DNA from: Bacillota bacterium
GTDB taxonomy: Bacteria; Bacillota; Clostridia; Acetivibrionales; DTU013
Direction: 5' to 3'
Length of the DNA stretch: 64,000 bases
NCBI GenBank assembly: GCA_023411575.1
Contig: JAEYOP010000016.1
Coordinates: 186,001 to 250,000, forward strand
In this document: positions 45,136 to 53,564 of the stretch, piece by piece
How positions within the stretch are numbered: position 1 is the first letter of the stretch
How the letters are laid out: every line of letters begins with the position of its first letter
Notes under the pieces: generated by a model
Databases searched by the model: none
What the model was told of the DNA's origin: nothing
Seen by the model: the letters and a program-made list of their open reading frames with translations, nothing else
Position numbers and translations under genes: made by a program

Positions 45136-45516
45136 ATGGAATCTACTGCTTCCAATCTGTTTCTCGCCGGCTTTACCGCAGTTTACGTCATCATCTGCCT
45201 CGCAATCTCTATTTTCTACATCGCCTGTCAATGGATCCTGGTGGCCAAGTCCGGGCAGCCCGGCTGGTCGGTAATCGTCCCGATCTACAATTACTACATC
45301 CAGCTGAAAATCGGCGGCAAGCCCGGCTGGTGGCTGCTGCTCATGCTGATCCCCGTTGTAGATATCGTAATAGCAATCATCGCTCTCAACGCGTTCCTGA
45401 AGGCTTACGGAAGAGGCGGCGCAGGTCCGTTGCTGCTTATGCTGTTCTTCCCGATTTTTTACCTGCCCTATCTGGCTTTTTCGAAAAACGTGCAGTATGT
45501 GGGCGTTCCCTCGTAA
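45136..45516 (+). CDS. DUF5684-like small membrane protein
   Basis: A 126-residue protein. An N-terminal TM (FLAGFTAVYVIICLAISIFY), the signature LVAKSGQPGWSVIVPIYNYY with repeated KPGW, and two further TM segments identify the DUF5684/signal-peptidase-I-associated small membrane family. It starts at the ATG at 45136 (site GAAAGGGG, 9-bp spacing). It stands alone on the plus strand with its own promoter and terminator. The role is unknown. Confidence 0.78.
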   Translation: MESTASNLFLAGFTAVYVIICLAISIFYIACQWILVAKSGQPGWSVIVPIYNYYIQLKIGGKPGWWLLLMLIPVVDIVIAIIALNAFLKAYGRGGAGPLLLMLFFPIFYLPYLAFSKNVQYVGVPS

Positions 45517-45567
45517 AACATCGAATAGCCCGTCCGGAACCAAAAGCGTTCCATCCGTTCAAAACAG

Positions 45568-45602
45568 CCAGGCTGCGGCAGAGCTTTTCTGCCGCAGCCT
45601 GG
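45568..45602. terminator. Bidirectional terminator between convergent genes
   Basis: A perfect 15-bp GC-rich stem (45568-45582 with 45588-45602) closes a 5-nt loop. It is followed by TCTTTGTT on the plus strand and CTGTTTTG on the minus strand. It ends both the DUF5684 gene and the binding-protein operon. Confidence 0.88.
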
Positions 45603-45636
45603 TCTTTGTTACAGGACGGGGAAGTGTATCTGCTCC

Positions 45637-47187
45637 TTATTGCTTGTTTGCGGCATAGTACTTGGAGAACTGGCTCTGGAGCTCCGCAAGGATCTTGTCC
45701 ATTCCGGCATTCTTCAGTTCGTCTACCGCGCTCTTGATGTTGGTATCATAATCCACATAGCCGTACAGGATCGGATACAGCTTTTCGGTAACCACCGACT
45801 GTACCCTGGCGACTTCGGCCTTTACAGGGGTCTGGTCGAAATTGAAGCCGAACAGCTTGGAATATTTGGCGTCGTTGTCCCAGTTCTTGATGCGGTCTAC
45901 CACTGCGTCGCTGACGTTGTCGGGGAACCTCATATAGTTGATGTTGCGGAACATCCATTCATAGAACATGGATTCCTTTGCAATCACTTTGACACGGCCG
46001 TTTTCCGTGAGATCGTAGTGCTCGCCCTTGGTGCCCAGGACGATGAAGTCATAGTTGTCCTGGCTCTTGTAGACCCAGTTCAGGAACATCATGGCTTTTT
46101 CAGGCGCGGCGCTGGTTGCCGGAATGACAAACACGTTGCTGCCGCCGGTGATGATGTATTTCGGCTTTTCAGGATACAGCAGGTATTCCTGGTATTTGCC
46201 CTCCGGAACGTTGGCGGTCAGGCTGGACTGCTGCTCCATGTCCCTTGTGACGGCGCCGGTCCAGATGGCGCTCTTGCCGCCGTTCATGCGGCCCAGCTCG
46301 TCCTGGTTCGTCAGGAAGTCTTCCGGGATCAGCTTGCTCTTGTTCCATTCCCTCGTCACCTTGCAGAAATCTTTGAAGGCTTCGGATTCGAAATAGTCGT
46401 AGACCTTGTCGTCCGCGGCGCTTTCATCTACATAGAACCAGTTGTTCAGGAGGCTGAAGTCCAGGGACAGGCTTCCCTGCTCCCCGCGGATATAGGGTTT
46501 CCAGTTGGTGATTACGAAGGGGTTTGAGCTGAGGTTCTGCTCCTTCAGCTTGGTTGCAAAAGCGGTGACGTCCTCTATTGTTTTCAGATCCGACATGCCA
46601 ACCTTCTCCAGGAGGTCTTGCCGGACGCAGAGGGTCCCGAAGTTCTCGGAGGTGGGCGTATTGGTCGGAACTGCCATGATCTTGCCGTCGATGGTGATGT
46701 GCTTCATCTTTTCCTTGGGATTTACCTTCAAAAGGTCCGTGCCGTACTTGTCCAGCAGTTCGTCGATCGGAAGAATGGCCTTTTTGGCATACCAGGTCTG
46801 GACGCCCTGGGGTCCGTGCCAGGCGATATCGATTTGCTGTCCGCTGGACAGGACCAGATCGATCTTGTTGAAATATTCGCTCCAGGGGCTGAACGTGATG
46901 TCGAGTTCGGCATTGATATCCTGCTTGAGCTTCGGGTTCAGCTCGCTGTCGATGAAGCTCCGCCAGGTGGCGTTCTCTTCACCGGGCATGATCCATGCAA
47001 GCTTTTTGTACTCCGTTACCTTCGGGTCCTCCGCCGGCGCAGCCGCCTGGGTACTTCCCTCCTGCACCGCGGATGAGGAAGGGGTCGCCGTGGACGCCGG
47101 TTCCTTGCTGCTTCCGCATGCCGCAAGACTGAAAAGAAGTCCTGCGATCAGGAGAAATGCCAAAACCTTTGTGAAACTGTTTTTCAT
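45637..47187 (-). CDS. Lpl/YtcQ-type extracellular binding lipoprotein
   Basis: A 516-residue binding protein with signal peptide and lipobox LFSLAACGSS, then a Ser/Thr/Ala linker (residues about 25-50) and a large extracellular domain with the family's YKKLAWIMPG start. The site AGGAGGGCG precedes the ATG. It is the distal gene of an operon whose permeases lie upstream, and it delivers a sugar, likely an oligogalacturonide or similar, to them. The length fits the LplA/YtcQ family rather than shorter CUT1 proteins. Confidence 0.93.
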   Translation of the reverse strand: MKNSFTKVLAFLLIAGLLFSLAACGSSKEPASTATPSSSAVQEGSTQAAAPAEDPKVTEYKKLAWIMPGEENATWRSFIDSELNPKLKQDINAELDITFSPWSEYFNKIDLVLSSGQQIDIAWHGPQGVQTWYAKKAILPIDELLDKYGTDLLKVNPKEKMKHITIDGKIMAVPTNTPTSENFGTLCVRQDLLEKVGMSDLKTIEDVTAFATKLKEQNLSSNPFVITNWKPYIRGEQGSLSLDFSLLNNWFYVDESAADDKVYDYFESEAFKDFCKVTREWNKSKLIPEDFLTNQDELGRMNGGKSAIWTGAVTRDMEQQSSLTANVPEGKYQEYLLYPEKPKYIITGGSNVFVIPATSAAPEKAMMFLNWVYKSQDNYDFIVLGTKGEHYDLTENGRVKVIAKESMFYEWMFRNINYMRFPDNVSDAVVDRIKNWDNDAKYSKLFGFNFDQTPVKAEVARVQSVVTEKLYPILYGYVDYDTNIKSAVDELKNAGMDKILAELQSQFSKYYAANKQ

Positions 47188-47252
47188 GAAATCGCCCTCC
47201 TAATTTATTATAACTTTTATTGAAACACAAGAGAACTGGGATTCTCTGTAGT

Positions 47253-48131
47253 TCAACCTTTTACCGCGCCGATCATGATGCCCTTGATAAAGTACCTTTG
47301 CAGGAAAGGATACAGGAAGATGATCGGACCGATGGTCACCATCGTTGTCGCCATTTTGATCGTCTCCGTCGGCACCTTGACATTGACGGCAAAGCCCTGG
47401 CTGGCGCTGCTGTTGAAGAACAGGGCGTTGGAGAGGATCTGGAACAGCTGGTACTGCAGCGTGTAGTATTTTGTGTCCGTAACGAGCAGAAGGTTCAGCC
47501 ACCAGTCGTTCCAATAGCTCAGCGCGATGAACAGGCTGACGGTGGCAATAATCGGCCCCGAAAGCGGCAGGATGATCCGGGTAAAAATGTTCAGCTCGTT
47601 CGCCCCGTCGATCTTCGCCGATTCGGAAACGGACTCGGGAATGCTCTGGAAATAGTTCCTCATAAGGAACATGTAAAAGGGATTGACCAGATAAGGGATC
47701 ACCAGCGCCCAGACGGAATCCACCAGCTTATAGTACCTTGTCATGAGGATATACCACGGGACCAGGCCGGCGCTGAAAACCATCGTAAAGTAACAGAATA
47801 ATGCAATGCCGTTCCTGTACTTGACGGTTTTCACTGAGATCGCGTACGCCAGCAGTGACGTAATCAGAAGGCTGAGGGCCGTACCGAGAACCGTGACGAG
47901 GATGGTTACCCCATAGGACCGGACGATCCAGTTTCCTCTCAGGATATAGACATAGGTGTCCAGGGAAAAATTCCTCGGGATCAGGGAATATCCGTATTTC
48001 TGCACCAGCAGGTCATCCGAGAAGGATACCGACAGCGCCAGAAGCAAGGGGTACAGGGTAATCAGCGTCATCACTGCAAGAATTACATAGGTGGAAAAGG
48101 AAAACGCTTTATCCGAAAGAGACTTTTTCAT
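47253..48131 (-). CDS. ABC transporter permease (LplC/YtcP-like)
   Basis: A 292-residue six-TM permease. Its EAA loop is ESAKIDGANELNIFTRIILP and it ends PFLQRYFIKGIMIGAVKG, typical of this CUT1 branch. It lies 17 bp downstream of the partner permease and about 65 bp upstream of the binding-protein gene. No ATPase gene is nearby, as in the first importer, so a shared MsmX-like ATPase is likely. Confidence 0.93.
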   Translation of the reverse strand: MKKSLSDKAFSFSTYVILAVMTLITLYPLLLALSVSFSDDLLVQKYGYSLIPRNFSLDTYVYILRGNWIVRSYGVTILVTVLGTALSLLITSLLAYAISVKTVKYRNGIALFCYFTMVFSAGLVPWYILMTRYYKLVDSVWALVIPYLVNPFYMFLMRNYFQSIPESVSESAKIDGANELNIFTRIILPLSGPIIATVSLFIALSYWNDWWLNLLLVTDTKYYTLQYQLFQILSNALFFNSSASQGFAVNVKVPTETIKMATTMVTIGPIIFLYPFLQRYFIKGIMIGAVKG

Positions 48132-48148
48132 CGATGGACTCCTCTTTT

Positions 48149-49060
48149 CTAGTACAGGGAGGTACCCTGATATTTTTTGGACAGCCAGTTGGCGGAACTG
48201 ACGATGATAAAGCCGGCCACCGACTGGTAAAGCCCGACCGCCGAAGCAAAGGACATATCCCCTGTCGTCCGCATGGAACGGTACACGTAGGTATCGATGA
48301 CCTCCGTTGTCCGGAGCAGAAGGCCGTTGCCCTTGACAATGCTGTACATCATTCCGAAGTCTCCGTAGAATATTCTTCCTATGCTCAGAAGGGTCAGAAT
48401 GATCGCGGTGGGTACCAGCAGCGGAAGAGTGATATGCTTGATCTGCTGCAGCTTGCTTGCGCCGTCAATCCTGGCCGCTTCATAATATTCCATGCTGATG
48501 CCCGTGATGGTGGACAGGTAGATGATGGCGCCGTAGCCGGTAAACTTCCAGAGGTTGGCACCCACTAGAATAGGACGCCAGTAGCTTGCATTATTGTACC
48601 AGCTCACCGGCTCCAGTCCGAAAAAGCCCAGCATTTTGTTCACCGATCCCAGTTCCGCGGAAAAAAGGCTGTAGATCAGGGCGCTGACCACTACCCAGGA
48701 GAAGAAGTAGGGGAGGAACTGGATGGATTGAACCGTTCGTTTGAAGTGCTTATTGCCGACTTCATTAATAAGGATTGCGCTGCCGATCTGAAATACGAGG
48801 CCGAATACGATAAAAAGAAGATTTATATAAATCGTATTGAAGGTAATGCTAAAGGCCTTGTCGGAGCCGAAGAAAAACTCGAAATTCTTGAACCCGGCCC
48901 AGGGGCTGCCGAAAATCCCGTCCTGGAAGTTATAGTTCTTGAAGGCCAGAACCAGACCGGGCATCGGAAGATAGGAAAATAAAAAGAGAAATAAAATCCC
49001 GGGCAGCGCCATCAGATAAAAAACATAGTTTTTCTTTATTTCTTTTGCAAATGAACTCAT
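48149..49060 (-). CDS. ABC transporter permease (LplB/YteP-like)
   Basis: 303 residues with six TM segments, N-terminal KKNYVFYLMALPGILFLFLF, EAA loop EAARIDGASKLQQIKHITLP. The ATG at 49060 is chosen because AAGGGAG lies 8 bp upstream; the frame runs on to 49174 without a site. That ribosome-binding site lies in one arm of a nested hairpin (49069-49113), so initiation may be regulated. It is the first gene of the importer operon, downstream of the AraC regulator. Confidence 0.92.
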   Translation of the reverse strand: MSSFAKEIKKNYVFYLMALPGILFLFLFSYLPMPGLVLAFKNYNFQDGIFGSPWAGFKNFEFFFGSDKAFSITFNTIYINLLFIVFGLVFQIGSAILINEVGNKHFKRTVQSIQFLPYFFSWVVVSALIYSLFSAELGSVNKMLGFFGLEPVSWYNNASYWRPILVGANLWKFTGYGAIIYLSTITGISMEYYEAARIDGASKLQQIKHITLPLLVPTAIILTLLSIGRIFYGDFGMMYSIVKGNGLLLRTTEVIDTYVYRSMRTTGDMSFASAVGLYQSVAGFIIVSSANWLSKKYQGTSLY

Positions 49061-49068
49061 GCCGGACT

Positions 49069-49113
49069 CCCTTTCGGTCGTGAAAGATGATATCTTCACG
49101 ATAATCGAAAGGG
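49069..49113 (-). promoter_or_regulatory. Leader hairpin that covers the permease ribosome-binding site
   Basis: Two nested perfect stems: CCCTTTCG (49069-49076) with CGAAAGGG (49106-49113), and TCGTGAA (49078-49084) with TTCACGA (49095-49101). In the minus-strand transcript the last arm, CGAAAGGG, runs directly into AG and includes the Shine-Dalgarno AAAGGGAG of the permease. Folding would hide the site. The DNA could instead be a dyad operator. Confidence 0.6.
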
Positions 49114-49216
49114 GGGGCGCGGTAAATATCAAGAAAGTAAGAAACGTTCGAAATGCCCTTTTCCGGGATTTCAAATTTTTAAGAAATGTTCAAAAAAGCC
49201 TTGGAGGGGGTTGCAT

Positions 49217-51541
49217 TTATTGATCCGCTTTCGCCTTCAGGAGCCTGTATTTGGAGGGGGATACGCCATATTCCTTTTTAAAGAGCGTGCTGAAGTAGGA
49301 CCGGTTGGTGTAGCCCACCATTTCCCCGATTTCGAAAGCGTTCCGGTCGGAATTTAAAAGAAGCTCCCTGGCTTTTTCCAGGCGCACGCGATTCAAATAT
49401 TCCGGGAAGCCGCAGCCGGTATTATCCGTGAATACCTTACTGAAATACTGGGGTGACAGGCCAAGGTGTTTGGCAACACTGTTGCCGGAAATCTGCGTGT
49501 CCCGGTAATTGGCTTCTATATAGCGGATCGCATCTTGCATCAGGTCCTTTGCCCCCAGCTGGTTTGCCGAGGTCACCTGCCCGCTCACCCGTTCAAAGAG
49601 CTCTTCAAAAAAGCCCCTCAGCTCCGTGGGATTTTCCATCCCGCTGATCGTTCGAAATACGCCTATGATATCCATGTCCCCATTCATTCCGGCGTTCAGC
49701 TTCAGATTTCCGGGCACTTTCATGATCTCTGCGTAAAGATCCGTAAACAGCTTGACAACCCGCTCATAATTGTACAACTGCATCTTTTCCAGCAGCCGCC
49801 CGAAGCTCTCCGAAAACGCGGCGCGGCTCCCGTCCTTCACGGCCTGGACGACATCCTTGAGTTCCTTGTCACAGGATGCGCCTCCCGGTCCCGGTATGTT
49901 TCCCCGGGTGAACAGTCCGCCCGGGCCGCGGATAAGCCTGTAATTTGTATAAACCAGCGCCTGCCGGTATAACACCCCGATCTGGCCCGCTTCCTCGGAT
50001 ACATCGCTGACCCCTGCCGTGATGGTCGTATTCAAGAATTTTTCCACGTTTTCGCCAACGGTCTTCAGGTATTGCGCAATTTCTTCCTCGAACTCCCGGA
50101 TCTGCGTCGCCGCCACATTCACCAGCAATATCTCATGGTCGGAATCCGTCTCGAAGGCATAACTGGAGTAGATCTCCCCAAGCAATTCACAGGCGATATT
50201 TCCTATGGAAAACAGAAGCAGATTCTTGGATTTCGCGCTGTTGCTCCGGATATAGCTCTTGTAGTCGTCGATCCGCAGGACGACGACCGCAAAAGGCTGG
50301 CCGGGGTCAAAATCAATTTTGTGCGCGGCAAATTCCTTTTCCAGTTCCACATAGGAAGGCTGGTTCTCCCGCTCGTTTAGCAGGCCCCAGATGAAGTTGT
50401 TGCGAAGGATATAGACGTTGTCCTTCTCCCGCTTGTCCAGAATATTGATATAATCCATGACGCCGGTGAGGGTTTGGGAGATATAGCGGAACTCGTCCCT
50501 GGGATTCTCGGCGGACAGGCCCAGCCTGCCGGAATTGGCCTTGATGTTGTTTATGATCTGGGTGACGGGCCGGAAGATCCGCAGGGTCAGCAGGAAATAG
50601 GAGATCAGCAAAATAAGCAGCACAAGCAGGCACACGATAAGGATGAAGTCCTTGGACCGGTTCAGCTTGGCCGTGATGGTCCTGTAGGGGTCCACAGAGA
50701 TGAAAATCATTTTGTTGTCCTGGGAACGGACAAAATTGACCGCAAATTTTTCCTTGTCTACGGTGATATAATATACGCCTTCCGGAGAGGGATCCTGAAG
50801 GATCGTATCGATATATTCCTCGCCGGACAGGTTTTTCGCGAACATACTTTTATCGGCGCCCGCCAGCATGTCGCCTTTGGAATTGATCACAAACGTGCTG
50901 CTGTCCCCGGAGGCGGAAAGGGAAGAAATATACCGGTACATTTTTTCCGCATTGATATTGACTATCACCGCGCTGTCCATGCTTTTGTTGTTCGGATAGG
51001 CTTCCTGATATATGATTGAAAACAAATTCAGGTTTTCCCCTTTTGCAACGGGAACAATCCGCTGAATAGGCGCCAGTATGCCGCTGGCATAGATAAGATC
51101 GAAAATCTGCCCGTCCGTCTCGGCATCGTAATAGGAGCCCCTGTCCTTGCGCATCAGGACTTTTTTTGCGTTGCAGATATAGACCGATTGCAGGTACGGC
51201 GTAGAAATCATGATGTTGTCGATCATGACGGAAATCCGCTGCTCGTTGGAAACGTCCCGCTCCCGGGACATCATCAGCTCCGTGCAGTTATTGTTCTTGA
51301 AAAGCTGGTAGGCCAAGGCGTTCGTCCCCTTAAACAGCTCGTCCGTCTTGTATTTCATGTTGTTCAGCATAAGCCGGGTGGATGAATTGATATCCTCCAG
51401 GCTTCGCCTTTGAAGCCAGAAGAAGATGGACAGCACCAGCGCGATAACGATCACCGTGGCAAGCGCCGAATTCAAAAGGAAGGATTTCAGCAGGATGCTT
51501 CTGTCCTTTTTCCGGACTTTATTCACCAGATTTTTAATCAT
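49217..51541 (-). CDS. Membrane-anchored AraC-family regulator
   Basis: A 774-residue one-component regulator. TM1 lies near the N-terminus (LLNSALATVIVIALVLSIFF), then an extracellular Cache-like region of about 250 residues, TM2 (FILIVCLLVLLILLISYFLL), a cytoplasmic linker and a C-terminal double AraC helix-turn-helix (ISGNSVAKHLGLSPQYFSKV, then AFEIGEMVGYTNRSYFSTLF). No receiver or kinase domain is present. It should sense an external ligand directly and activate the adjacent importer. The start at 51541 has the site GGGGGAG and overlaps the oxidoreductase stop by 8 bp. Confidence 0.93.
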   Translation of the reverse strand: MIKNLVNKVRKKDRSILLKSFLLNSALATVIVIALVLSIFFWLQRRSLEDINSSTRLMLNNMKYKTDELFKGTNALAYQLFKNNNCTELMMSRERDVSNEQRISVMIDNIMISTPYLQSVYICNAKKVLMRKDRGSYYDAETDGQIFDLIYASGILAPIQRIVPVAKGENLNLFSIIYQEAYPNNKSMDSAVIVNINAEKMYRYISSLSASGDSSTFVINSKGDMLAGADKSMFAKNLSGEEYIDTILQDPSPEGVYYITVDKEKFAVNFVRSQDNKMIFISVDPYRTITAKLNRSKDFILIVCLLVLLILLISYFLLTLRIFRPVTQIINNIKANSGRLGLSAENPRDEFRYISQTLTGVMDYINILDKREKDNVYILRNNFIWGLLNERENQPSYVELEKEFAAHKIDFDPGQPFAVVVLRIDDYKSYIRSNSAKSKNLLLFSIGNIACELLGEIYSSYAFETDSDHEILLVNVAATQIREFEEEIAQYLKTVGENVEKFLNTTITAGVSDVSEEAGQIGVLYRQALVYTNYRLIRGPGGLFTRGNIPGPGGASCDKELKDVVQAVKDGSRAAFSESFGRLLEKMQLYNYERVVKLFTDLYAEIMKVPGNLKLNAGMNGDMDIIGVFRTISGMENPTELRGFFEELFERVSGQVTSANQLGAKDLMQDAIRYIEANYRDTQISGNSVAKHLGLSPQYFSKVFTDNTGCGFPEYLNRVRLEKARELLLNSDRNAFEIGEMVGYTNRSYFSTLFKKEYGVSPSKYRLLKAKADQ

Positions 51542-52640
51542 AGCTCCCCCATGGCTGGGTTTCCGTGGCGACTTTCTCCCCGCAGGCAATGGCCTTATCG
51601 ATCATGAGCGATAAATAGGTATCCTGGGAGGCCTCCGCCAGGCTGTAAAAACCGGGTCCTCCCTTTACGTACCGATCCATCCGGACCAGGCACTCCGCGA
51701 CTGCAAGCTCGTCATCCGAAAAGCCCGCCGGCCGGAATTGGTTGACGTAGGTCCATTCCCCGCCCGCCAGGATCCCTTTCAGGCAATAGCCCTCCATATT
51801 TCCTTCCTCGCCGGCGTTTTTCCGTATCAGTTCGTATTCCACCGGCGTACGGAAGTCTTTCAGGTACTTGACGGTGTTGTTGAAGAGTTCTCCCCGGTCG
51901 CCCCGGACGACGATGCGTTGGGAACGTACCCAGGAACGGTGCTGGTCCTTTATAAAATCATGGACTCCGAGCTTCCCGCCGAAATCCAGCAGCGCGAATT
52001 CATGGGCGGACGGAACAATTTTTCCCTGTTCCGGCGGTCCGCTGCGACTGGGCCCCGCAACCACGGGAGAGGTGTATTGGAACGCGCGTATGGTTGCATT
52101 TTCGAATCCGACCCCCAGGAGCTTCCGCAGCAGACTGATAGAATGGTAGCCCTGGGAAAAGGAAACCTGCGCTTCCGACAATTCGCCGAGAATCCCCGAC
52201 CGGGCAATCCGAATCCGGGAGGAATGCATCGGGTGCAGGTGGTATTGCTCGGCAACCTGGATCCGGGCGCCCTTTGCCAGCCGGTTCAGAGAAATCAGCC
52301 TGTCCAGGTCATAGGCCGGAGGCGTTTCGGCCAGTACGGGAACCCCTTTGCTTGCGGCTTCCAGGATCAAATCATAGGCGGCATCCTTCGAAACTGAAAT
52401 TACAACAAAGTCCGGCGAGCAGCAGCCAGTCTCGCCTGGAGTGCACCGGGCAGTTCCCTCCAATAGCTCCGCCAGGGACCGAAAGGTTTTGACGTCCCAG
52501 TTTTTTTCGATCTCCGCGCCTTTTTCCGGACTCCTTGTTACGAGACCGCAAACTGTGAATCTTTCCGGCAGCGCCTTTGCAATGCGAAGATAAAACTCGC
52601 TGCGCCATCCGGAACCGATTATGCCGAAAACTATGCCCAT
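51534..52640 (-). CDS. Gfo/Idh/MocA-family oxidoreductase
   Basis: A 368-residue protein. The N-terminal Rossmann fold has GIIGSGWRSEFY and the sugar-dehydrogenase motif AETPPAYDLDRLISLNRLAK, where the family Glu-Lys-Pro appears as Glu-Thr-Pro. The missing EKP lysine is notable, since it is catalytic in many members, so activity may be altered. It probably oxidises or epimerises a sugar acid or nucleotide sugar using NAD(P). It overlaps the AraC regulator start by 8 bp, linking it to the neighbouring sugar uptake operon. The first residues are uncertain; a start at 52664 is possible. Confidence 0.82.
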   Translation of the reverse strand: MGIVFGIIGSGWRSEFYLRIAKALPERFTVCGLVTRSPEKGAEIEKNWDVKTFRSLAELLEGTARCTPGETGCCSPDFVVISVSKDAAYDLILEAASKGVPVLAETPPAYDLDRLISLNRLAKGARIQVAEQYHLHPMHSSRIRIARSGILGELSEAQVSFSQGYHSISLLRKLLGVGFENATIRAFQYTSPVVAGPSRSGPPEQGKIVPSAHEFALLDFGGKLGVHDFIKDQHRSWVRSQRIVVRGDRGELFNNTVKYLKDFRTPVEYELIRKNAGEEGNMEGYCLKGILAGGEWTYVNQFRPAGFSDDELAVAECLVRMDRYVKGGPGFYSLAEASQDTYLSLMIDKAIACGEKVATETQPWGSYD

Positions 52641-52708
52641 GACCCTTTGCACCGCCTGTTCCATAAAGTTTTAAAGATTTCCTCTTTCATTATAGCACGG
52701 CGCGGACC

Positions 52709-53428
52709 TTATGCAAAAACTCTTTGCAGGTCGACGCCCAGGCCGTTGAAATGGACGGATTCCACACGGTCTGCTCCCCTGAAGCTGATCATCCGTTTGA
52801 TATTCTTGCTTTCGAAAACATACAGATAGATCTCCCTGTCTTCCGTATTCACGAGCCAGTATTCCTTCACGCCCGTGCTCATATACAGGTTTAGCTTTGT
52901 GATATTATCCTTGCTGGAGGTGGATTCCGACAGCACCTCCACGACCAGGGAAGGTACGCCCGTGTATTTCCCTTTCGAGTCGATTTTCTCCTTGTCGCAG
53001 ATCACAAGAATATCCGGCTGCACGACACAGATGTTCTTTTCGCTTTTGCGCAGCGTTACGTCAAAGGGCGCCGTCAGCGGTTCACATTTTTTATCCCTGA
53101 ACCAGTTGGCAAACTCGCCCAGTATCTCCCGAACTGCCTTTTGATGGGGATAAAGCGGCGAGGCAAGAAAATATACCTCCCCGTCGATCAGCTCGTAACG
53201 GTGCTCGCTTTTCGCCGTGAGTTTCAAAAACCCCTCATAGGATACTCTTATACGCTCCCCCGCATATTCCTGCTCCGTTTCCCGAAGGCCCCAGTCGTCC
53301 TCCTCTTCCTTAAAAACGGAAAGCCTTGCCGCCTTTTTGCCGTTCTTCGTTATGATGACATCCTCATACGCGGCCAGTTTCAGGTATTTCCCAAAATTGT
53401 TCTGTATGTCGGTAGTTGAGATGACCAT
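52709..53428 (-). CDS. Phd/YefM-like antitoxin domain fused to Uma2 nuclease-fold domain
   Basis: A 239-residue fusion. The first 50 residues match a Phd/YefM antitoxin (MVISTTDIQNNFGKYLKLAA, then DVIITKNGKKAARL). From about 70 onward comes a Uma2-family PD-(D/E)xK domain (FLKLTAKSEHRYELIDGEVY, VVQPDILVICD, PSLVVEVLSESTSSKD, LYMSTGVKEYWLVN) with the Asp and Glu-x-Leu/Lys-like core. The start at 53428 has GGGAGGG. Uma2 proteins are widespread, of uncertain function; the fused antitoxin module suggests a DNA-binding regulator part. It stands between two sugar loci, with its own hairpin region upstream. Confidence 0.85.
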   Translation of the reverse strand: MVISTTDIQNNFGKYLKLAAYEDVIITKNGKKAARLSVFKEEEDDWGLRETEQEYAGERIRVSYEGFLKLTAKSEHRYELIDGEVYFLASPLYPHQKAVREILGEFANWFRDKKCEPLTAPFDVTLRKSEKNICVVQPDILVICDKEKIDSKGKYTGVPSLVVEVLSESTSSKDNITKLNLYMSTGVKEYWLVNTEDREIYLYVFESKNIKRMISFRGADRVESVHFNGLGVDLQRVFA

Positions 53429-53448
53429 AGAATTCCCTCCCAATCTTT

Positions 53449-53495
53449 AGGGATGACCGGATCATAAATTCCGTTTTTATGATTCGGTCATCCCT
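53449..53495. repeat. Long inverted repeat upstream of the Uma2 fusion gene
   Basis: AGGGATGACCG (53449-53459) pairs with CGGTCATCCCT (53485-53495), and the inner ATCATAAA/TTTATGAT pair extends the stem to about 20 bp with one mismatch region. No U-tract follows on either strand. It lies immediately before the fusion gene's ribosome-binding site, so an operator for the Phd-like domain is plausible; a small mobile remnant is the alternative. Confidence 0.6.
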
Positions 53496-53564
53496 TAGCT
53501 ATATTCCAATTAAATTATATCTAATTTTTTGAGAGGATTCAATTAATTCTAGATAAAAATTTAG

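Noticed and set aside
43994..45274. Plus-strand frame of about 426 codons
   Set aside because: Antisense of the esterase gene running across an intergenic promoter. It shows no domain and no ribosome-binding site.
47230..47247. AGAGAA/TTCTCT hairpin between binding-protein and permease genes as a terminator
   Set aside because: The 6-bp AT-rich stem has no U-tract. It is at most a weak processing signal.
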